Source: Theocolax elegans (lineage: Eukaryota; Arthropoda; Insecta; Hymenoptera; Cerocephalidae). Taken from it: a stretch of DNA of 64,000 nt. Both the position numbers and the translations under genes were made by a program. Within the stretch, counting starts at the first letter, position 1; every line of letters starts with the position of its first letter. The notes under the pieces are model-generated. The model was not told the DNA's origin. It saw nothing but the letters and a program-made list of their open reading frames with translations, and did not search any database. Location: NCBI GenBank assembly GCA_026168455.1, contig CM047426.1, positions 38,379,175-38,443,174 on the forward strand, given 5' to 3'. Shown piece after piece: positions 56,861 to 64,000 of the stretch.

Positions 56861-57475
56861 ATATATGTATATATATATTCAAATTTATTTTTTCAAGTAT
56901 CGATAATATATGTATTTTTTCCGTGCGCAAAAAAAGTTGTGAATATAACTTGACAGAATGTGTATCAGTTTATTCATTGCTGATAAAACTCATGAAATTT
57001 ATAAAGGAGAACGCCAACGGAAAGCATTTGAAGTATATCTATATACATTCAAAATTTGTATATATAGATATACTTGCAATGTTAAAAATGAAACTTTGTC
57101 GGTTAATTTTGGCTTTTCCTTTCATTTCCCGAAAATCATTTTTTTTGCAAATGAAATATCGCTAGTCAAAGTAAAAGATAAGGCATGATTTATACGTCTT
57201 GGAACGTCTTTATACTTATTGGCGGACTCCTTTGTACTAAGTAATAATAACGGATCTAAAATTCAATATCATGCTTTAAATTGTTTGTAGATAAAATAAA
57301 TATTAATCAAGTATAATATAAAATGTAATATAAATTGTGAATTACAATAGATAAGTTTTTCAAAATTTATTAATTTAGGAGAATTTGATATCCGAAAAAA
57401 TACACCAAATTTAAATGTTACTGATATTAAATATTTCGCAGACGTCGCCTCCTCGTCGTGCCTAAGATTTCAGGA
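56861..57475. other. AT-rich stretch, no gene seen
   Basis: Two overlapping ORFs (56923-57188) have no domain. ATATCTATATACATTC/TATATAGATATAC forms a short inverted repeat near 57035-57070. Confidence 0.3.
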
Positions 57476-57558
57476 TTCTATATATATGTAATATAGAAAT
57501 ATACATATATCTGTGTGTGAGTACGTGCGTATGCGTGTGCGTGTGCGTGTGCGTGTGC

Positions 57559-57599
<41 letters not shown>

Positions 57600-57600
57600 G
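57476..57600. repeat. Compound (GT)n/(TA)n microsatellite
   Basis: GTGCGTGTGCGTGTGCGTGT is followed by an uninterrupted (TA)n of about 40 bp ending near 57596. CCTAAGATTTCAGGATTCTA upstream and TCCTGTAATCTTAGACACGG downstream are roughly inverted. Confidence 0.85.
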
Positions 57601-58330
57601 AGGAGGGTAGTCTCCAATCCTGTAATCTTAGACACGGCCGCGGCGGAATATTTATATGTTATACATATTGCCACAACGTCTCTTGAGAGCATATATTCGT
57701 GAAGTAAAATAGAAATTTTACATATATAAGATAGTTTGCGTATAATCTCAATAGACTTCCCAGTGACTCCAGTACAGTGGATATAAATTAATAATTATTT
57801 AAACTTGATGAAATTCACTACAACTCCAGTGACTGGAAATAAATAGTACAATATTAACTCGAGTAACTGGACCATGTGGTGGTGGAAGTCCATTCAGATT
57901 ATATTAGTTTATACTTCTCACATAAATGAGCGGTTTGATTACAGGATCTTATCGGTTACGCCTGTCGTAGAAGCAACCGCTATTGAAACGTTTATCGTAT
58001 TTTATGAGGTATTGCTGTATTTTCTATTTACAACGAATAGGCATATATCTGGATTTCAAATAATTAATGATTTTTCATGATTGCAATTTATCGGGTTGAA
58101 TAGGACATTTCACTATAAAGTCGAGCATTATTTATCCGAATCTACCGGTATATTCTAATGTTGTCAAGCAATCTATGTGGTTCGTTTATAGGGTTTAATC
58201 AGTATTGTCACATAAATGAGCGGTTTGATTACAGGATCTTATGCCTTAGCTTATGCCTGTCGTAGAAGCAACCACTATTGAATCGTTTATCGTATTTATT
58301 AATAATATTAATATTAATAAAAGTTCATCT
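57601..58330 (+). repeat. Imperfect duplication of about 80 bp, 290 bp apart
   Basis: CACATAAATGAGCGGTTTGA, ACAGGATCTTAT, GCCTGTCGTAGAAGCAACCR and CGTTTATCGTATTT occur at about 57918-58002 and again at 58209-58293. No gene. Confidence 0.6.
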
Positions 58331-59165
58331 GAAATTGATGTAAAGTTTTTATAAGGTTTTGTTACAATTACTGACAAATAAAATAAAGTTTATACTAAGT
58401 TTAACCGAACTTAATACCAACGTGATATCAAGTTCAAGTATATAAAGTAATATAATGTTGATATCAACATACCCAAAGAAAATTTTTAAAAATCTTCTTT
58501 AACTGACATCATTAAGTATACATCGGTTAGAAAAATGGATATTTGAGATGTAACCAAAAAATTCGAACCTGCCACTGAAAAGTGTTGTCCATTTCGTTAG
58601 TCTTGAAGACATAACCTGAAAGAAGAACATTAAAAAAACCACAAAGTATCTATGTTTACATATTAAAATATTAATTAAAACATAATTAAATACATAAAAT
58701 TTTCAATTTAAATAGAAAAAACTTATCTGATGCAGCCGTTCAAAATGAATCTTCATGTGTCATATTTTCTATCCTGACATCGTTGTCCGGATTACGCCTT
58801 AATACGTACACCGATTGCGCAACGATGCTCTGTCAACTCGTTTACACACTAAACGGCGACTCACGATTATTACAATTGCACAAACAATCGTTCAGATTCG
58901 CAAAACATAACCTGGTCCGCTGATCCTTTTCGCGCTGCTCTCGCGAGTGAACTGACGCTAGGGTTAGTTGCCAAAACAACATTCTTTTGTTTTTTTTTCA
59001 TCGGCTAATTTATCGATATCTAACCGATTCGTCAGTACCATTGCGAATGCGGTGCGAGAAGGACCAGCAGATCAGGTTATTTTTCAAATCTGACAGTTTA
59101 ATAACTGCAATTATAACAACGTTGCCACGACGTTGCTACAAAGTTGTGTGCTAGTAGGGTTATTA
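58331..59165. other. Unassigned stretch with GC-richer centre
   Basis: The part from 58770 to 59160 is less AT-rich and contains short inverted motifs (CAACGTTGCCACGACGTTGC near 59120). It may be an old DNA element; no ORF. Confidence 0.3.
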
Positions 59166-59665
59166 AGTATACTTATGTAATTCGTATTATTGTTGGCGCA
59201 GCCGATACAACCCGATAGGCCGTCTGCCCCTTACATGCTTCGAACCTCGTAAAACCTTATAAAGACGTCAAATATTCGAAAACCGGATACATGCCTATTT
59301 GCTATAAATAATAATACGGAATTGCCTGGTAGAATGGGATTAGCGATTTGATTAAGATTTGTTATTACTGGCGCAGCCGGTAATACCCGATAGGTCGTAT
59401 GCCCAATACATGCGTCGATCCTCGTAAAACCTTATAAAAGAACTGTAATGATTGCTTTAAAATTATGGAATTTAACGGTAGACACCGATAACTGTTAGTG
59501 GACAATATAGTGAAAAGCCTTATAGAACTTTATTCATTCAATGCACACTAAGACGTCAAATATTCGAAAACCGGATACATGATTATTTGTTATAAATAAT
59601 AAATACGGAATTGCCTGATAGAACGCGATTAACAATTTGATTAAGATTGTTTTTTATGGATGTCT
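59166..59665 (+). repeat. Tandem repeat of about 200 bp, partial third copy
   Basis: TGGCGCAGCCG, CCCGATAGGYCGT and CCTCGTAAAACCTTATAAA recur at about 59195 and 59370. GACGTCAAATATTCGAAAAC and TACGGAATTGCCTG recur at about 59263 and 59552. Confidence 0.6.
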
Positions 59666-60250
59666 CAGCTCATACGATCCGGTAAACGAACCGCCCATTT
59701 ATTTTGTTGATCATCATATTGTAATATAAAATGTTTTTTTCTTTTGTGAGGTTTATCTTATAAAATACTATAGGCATTTATTGTATAGTATGGTATGAGG
59801 TTTTTGCACCCGGGATACCTTATAGACTCGATTTATAAACCTACCATTAGAAAGCAAAAAAAGACATAAACATATACAGTAATTCCATGATAAGTACTTA
59901 TTAAATTTTTATCGGGAAATTTGTATGAATTATAACCTTTTCATTTGTTTTATTATAGAACCCGATTAATATTTTCTTGGATGTACTTGTGTAATTCATG
60001 TAGTAAAACATCTATACAGGCTTATAGTTTTTCAATCAATTTATTACGATACATGCCGATTCTGAATTCATATTGGTAAAGTGAATAGATTTCTATAAAT
60101 AATTATATGAGCATATCTCTATAAAAGCCTATAAGTTTAATAGTCTCATAGAAACTGATATATCTTTTACCAGGTAAAACTTATAAAAACTAAATTTCGG
60201 AACTTGTGATTCGTAGCTGTGGGGAATTCATTATAGGTACCGATAAAAAA
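59666..60250. other. AT-rich stretch, no gene seen
   Basis: No ORF or repeat recognised. Confidence 0.3.
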
Positions 60251-60268
60251 GAAATCGCTCTATATATT

Positions 60269-60716
60269 TTTTTTTTTTTGTTTATTCTTGATTTTGTGCC
60301 CTCGTTTTTCCTGGCGCTTCCTAGTGTATATCCCCTGGAGGACTTTAACGGTGTCCACCTACCACCTATGTGTGGGTGCTTTATCCCTCTCTTAAAAACC
60401 CCACCATCTCGCATTCGCCCGGGGTTATGCCCGTGGATGAGGGAAACCTGTGAAGCAGGGAAAACCTCACCCGAGATGGACGGTGTATTCGAAACATTCT
60501 TTTTGGGTGTCAAAGTCACATTGCGTAGGCCTTGCCACCGAAACCGATTGTTTCACATCTTCCGCTAACGTTGTGAAGTGTGAAAAAAACACTTAACCCG
60601 CCACGAAAGCCAAGCGACCGAGAACGTCACCCATCCACTTGGGTACCGCGCTCAATACTGCTTAACTTCCGTGACCGGCCGAGGTGCGTCTCCGCCACTC
60701 CGCCACCGCGTCGGTT
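60269..60716 (-). mobile_element. 5S-rRNA-derived SINE, copy 2
   Basis: Read on the minus strand: head GGTGGCGGAGTGGCGGAGAC, then the 5S-like AAGTTAAGCAGTATTGAGCG and GTGGATGGGTGACG, a body similar to the copy at 19567 (CACGGGCATAACCCCGGGCG, AATGCGAGA), and an A-rich 3' tail. GAAATCGCTCTATATATT flanks both sides (60251-60268 and 60717-60734), an 18-bp target duplication. The tail and duplication show LINE-mediated insertion. The 5S box A and C are kept, while much of the 5S 5' half is replaced. Confidence 0.85.
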
Positions 60717-60734
60717 GAAATCGCTCTATATATT

Positions 60735-60874
60735 ACTATAAAATTTTTATCGACACCCCGATACAATGAGCCATTATTTTATCGGATTTTATAAGGTTTT
60801 TTCAACAGAGTAGTAATTATCATCGATATAAGAGGATATTAGTAGCTCAAAAATAACTCGACTGAAATACTTAA
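60735..60874. other. AT-rich stretch, no gene seen
   Basis: No feature recognised. Confidence 0.3.
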
Positions 60875-61755
60875 TCAATGGTGGTGCAAGTATTATTTTA
60901 TTTAAAGAGCATAAAAAAGAGAGAAATTATTTTTTATTAGTTATCCAGAAATTAATTTTGCACAAATGAATTATTATTATTCTATAAAATTGTTTATCTA
61001 TTGATGCAAACCACGGGAAGGATAGACATTGTTTATTTAAAGATAATAAAAAAAAAGAAGTTTTCTTTTTATCAGTTTTGTGGAAATTAATAAAAACTAT
61101 TATAGAGTTTAAGCAAAATATATAAAAGTTTAATTAAAAAAAATACAATGTATGGTATCGTAAACAATACTTATCGATTATTCCGCTTTGATTTCAGTAC
61201 TTTCTATTGCAGAAACTTTTTATGGAGTTTAAGCAAAATATATAAATTTTAATTAAAATACAATCTATGGTATCGAAAAAATATGTCAATTATTCCGCTT
61301 TGATTTCAGTACTTTCTATTGCAGAACCTTTATGGAATTTAAGCAAAAAAATATATAAATATTTAATTAAAATTACTTGTCGATTATTCGGCATTGATTT
61401 CAGTACTTTCTATTGCAGAAACTTTTTATGAAGTTTAAGCAAAATATAAGTAGCAATAGGATGAGAGTAATAATTACAGATTCTTTTATCAGATAAAATT
61501 TTTGAAAATGTGATAAGAAACCATACTTGCGAATGTTGACATACCTTCGTAGAAGATGTTTTATATAAAGTACTGTCTAGAGGCACAAATTCAACGTGGA
61601 ATATTTAATAATGAATAATAAACTTATTGAAAGTGAAACTGTAATAAATAAATAAAAAATTTCTGTTGATGTATATAAAATACTTGCCATTGCCATTTTG
61701 ATTTCAGTAATTTCAATTGCAGAAAATTTTTATGGAGCTTAATATTATACACACA

Positions 61756-61790
<35 letters not shown>
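60875..61790 (+). repeat. Dispersed repeat with four or more TTTCAGTACTTTCTATTGCAG units, ending in (TA)n
   Basis: It starts AATGGTGGTGCAAGTATTAT like the copy at 24338. Units GATTTCAGTACTTTCTATTG plus CAGAAACTTTTTATGGAGTT occur at about 61190, 61300, 61395 and (diverged) 61700. The last unit leads into a (TA)n run (61759-61790), at which the palindrome that follows begins. Confidence 0.65.
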
Positions 61791-61792
<2 letters not shown>

Positions 61793-63149
61793 GAGATTCC
61801 ATGTGAAGTGATCCAGGTAAAAAATAGAATTTTGTTTTAATGTATGGAATCAGTAGAAAACTACTTGAATAGAGTGTAGCTAAATTTTTATACCTAAATT
61901 TCAATTAGTACCAGAGCTGTAACCAATCAAAAAATCGAATTTTTTTAAAAAAATGACTTATGGACCATTTTTATCACTACATAACTCAAAATCTAACAAT
62001 TTTTTCTTATATACATTAAATTTGAAAAAGTTTATAAATTTCAAGAAGAATCAGTTGAAATATTTCATTTATATTAGTTTAACACATTGAATATAGTTAT
62101 AATTAATAAAAATCTTTATAGTAAAAAAAAGGGTTGTACGATCAAAAATATTTTATCCATCCAAGAATCTAAATCATCGATGATTAATTACCTTCAAAAT
62201 GGTGCAAAGGTTGAGTGCGGCAGAGCATTTCAGACAAAGTTATGGTGTTTTTAGGCAAATTTCTTAAAAAAAGAGAGCAAATGCATTTTATGAAAAAAAC
62301 AGACTAACCGTATACTTGCATTCAAACAATATGGCATTATTATTCCTCAATATTACTAAAATATACTATTTATTGTTAGTTATTGATACTTTTATTTAGT
62401 TGTTATTTAAGTCTGATACTTTTATACCTACTGTTATATAATTGAATTTATTGGAATTATAAAAAGTTTCAGGTATTTATCCAATTATATAACAGGTATA
62501 ACTGCTTATACCTACTGCTTTGTGTTTGTAAGCAGCTTAGAGATTAAAAAGTATCAATAACTAACAATAAATAGTATATTTTAGTAATATTGAGGAATAA
62601 TAATGCCATATTGTTTGAATGCAAGTATACGGTTAGTCTGTTTTTTTCATAAAATGCATTTGCTCTCTTTTTTTAAGAAATTTGCCTAAAAACACCATAA
62701 CTTTGTCTGAAATGCTCTGCCGCACTCAAACTTTGCACCATTTTGAAGGTAATTAATCATCGATGAATTAGATTCTTGGATGGATAAAATATTTTTGATC
62801 GAACAACCCTTTTTTTTACTATAAAGGTTTTTATTAATTATAACTATATTCAATGTGTTAAACTAATATAAATGAAATATTTCAACTGATTCTACTTGAA
62901 ATTTATAAACTTTTTCAAATTTAATGTATATAAGAAAAAATTGTTAGATTTTGAGTTATGTAGTGATAAAAATGGCCAATAAGTCATTTTTTAAAAAAAA
63001 TTCGATTTTTTGATTGGTTACAGCTCTGGTACTAATTGAAATTTAGGTCTAAAAATTTAGCTACACTTTATTCAAGTAGTTTTCTACTGATTCCATACAT
63101 TAAAACAAAATTCTATTTTTTACCTGGATCACTTCACATGGAATCTCCC
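61791..63149. mobile_element. (TA)n-associated foldback element, complete
   Basis: It begins GGGAGATTCCATGTGAAGTG and ends with its inverse CACTTCACATGGAATCTCCC, both directly bounded by (TA)n. Arms of about 600 bp (61791 to about 62392 and about 62547 to 63149) are almost identical inverted copies around a spacer of about 155 bp. No coding capacity. This is the best-preserved member of the family in the window. Confidence 0.85.
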
Positions 63150-63720
63150 ATATATATATATATAATCTATAAAATTTGTTACTTTTTTGATACATTTACG
63201 ATGGCAATATAGATCCCGCCATGCATAAATTATATGATAAGACATTTATGTTTATCAAAGAAGCTATAATAATATATAAGTTACTTTGATGATTCAAGGT
63301 TACTTATTCGATAAATTAACAATAATTTTAAAAAACGTGTATTTAAAAAAAATACTGATTTAAACAGCAACTATTCTCTTCACCTGTCTTCATATTTTGA
63401 GCATAGATTAAATTTGCAATAACATTCTGAAAAAAATGGAGTAAAAGTTTCTTTTTAATTAATGTTGGTGTCTTTTGTAGTATTTTAATTGGTTTTGTCA
63501 TTTCTCCTTTAAATCTGGCCAAATATTTGTCCTGGGATTCTGAAAGAGCACAAAATTCTACATAAGAGTATGTAAAAGCAAAATTTTTTCAACGCCAATA
63601 ACAACAACTATTGCATTGTAAAATCGCTAAAAAATTTTACGCTTCAGCGCAGAAGTGAGATATTTTTTTCGTATTGTTCTTATAAACTATTAAAAAAATT
63701 TTTTTACTTTATCTATTGTT
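63150..63720. other. AT-rich stretch, no gene seen
   Basis: (TA)n at 63150-63162, then AT-rich DNA without ORFs. Confidence 0.3.
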
Positions 63721-64000
63721 TGTGACAATGTGCTTTGCATATGTCAAGTAACAGCTACCGAACCCCTGGCGAACACCTACCTACACGTACAAGCTACACG
63801 AGTCCCTAGCTACACCTACTTACCCATATATCTTCCCTAGCTACCTCCCCGCACATCAGCTAAATCCTACCCACCCTCACATACTAAAATCCTATCCCAA
63901 GCACGGCACATAAACACTAAGGTGGTCCTGGCGTTGAGGACCTTGGGCGAGCTCAGATCATATCAGGTGGGCATCAGGGGACACTGCAGGCAGGATATTC
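63721..64000 (+). mobile_element. 5' part of an LTR, same family as 10525-16978 (cut by window end)
   Basis: It starts TGTGACAATGTGCTTTGCAT and follows, with scattered differences, the minus strand of 16978 back to about 16700 (ACAGCTACCGAACCCCTGGC, GACCTTGGGCGAGCTCAG). This fixes the left LTR boundary independently. Its 3' part is beyond the window, so solo or full-length status is unknown. Confidence 0.75.

Noticed and set aside
57462..57692. 76-aa ORF with Tyr-Ile and Thr-His repeats
   Set aside because: Translation of the compound microsatellite.
60190..60568. Opposed ORFs of 109 and 120 aa
   Set aside because: They fall in the 5S-derived SINE.

Overview
The window looks like AT-rich, repeat-dominated nuclear DNA of an arthropod, most likely an insect. 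The evidence is spliceosomal introns, a Jockey/CR1-type LINE, Penelope-like remnants, IS630/Tc1, piggyBac, hAT and CACTA-type DNA elements, LTRs with 4-bp target duplications, and (TA)n and (CA)n microsatellites. A BEN-domain gene and insect-style MITEs would fit a hymenopteran, but the sequence does not settle the order. Almost nothing here is a conventional host gene. The one convincing non-transposon-like gene is a multi-exon BEN-domain gene on the minus strand (40528-42789).

Layout. 1-1800: end of a (TA)n-associated foldback element, AT-rich filler, and a Penelope-like fragment (GIY-YIG endonuclease) cut by a 157-bp piggyBac-type MITE; its 3' end carries a hammerhead-like core. 1852-18172: one IS630/Tc1-type element with about 1.5-kb inverted arms, flanked by TA and containing three tandem copies of the same dead transposase. 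Its right arm is interrupted by a solo LTR (10525-16978, TSD TCTG), which holds a 5-kb hAT-like insertion (10975-15993, TSD CTCTGGYG), and by a second solo LTR (17522-17960, TSD ACTT). 18800-22500: a second Penelope 3' end, a MITE, a 5S-rRNA-derived SINE with 13-bp TSDs, and a foldback arm. 23570-25900: dispersed repeat families and a tRNA-like fragment.

26040-33545: a LINE whose endonuclease and reverse transcriptase segments are tandemly duplicated. One duplicated stretch (30696-31073) is full of single-base indels, as in uncorrected long reads. Two extra ORFs lie between ORF2 and the 3' tail. 35226-39790: a 59-bp satellite with higher-order periods of 1236 and 1409 bp. 40528-47636: the BEN gene and a CACTA/Tnp2-type transposase pseudogene, divergently transcribed and separated by a GC-rich LTR-like block.

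47640-64000: large near-perfect palindromes (48114-48973, 54653-56308, 61791-63149) abutting (TA)n microsatellites, a 1,011-bp solo LTR (51944-52954, TSD ACTG), tRNA-like and GC-rich fragments, a second 5S-derived SINE with 18-bp TSDs (60269-60716), and the start of another copy of the 10525-16978 LTR at the window edge. The strongest candidates for something undescribed are the (TA)n-associated foldback family, the 5S-derived SINE family, and the BEN/Tnp2 divergent pair.
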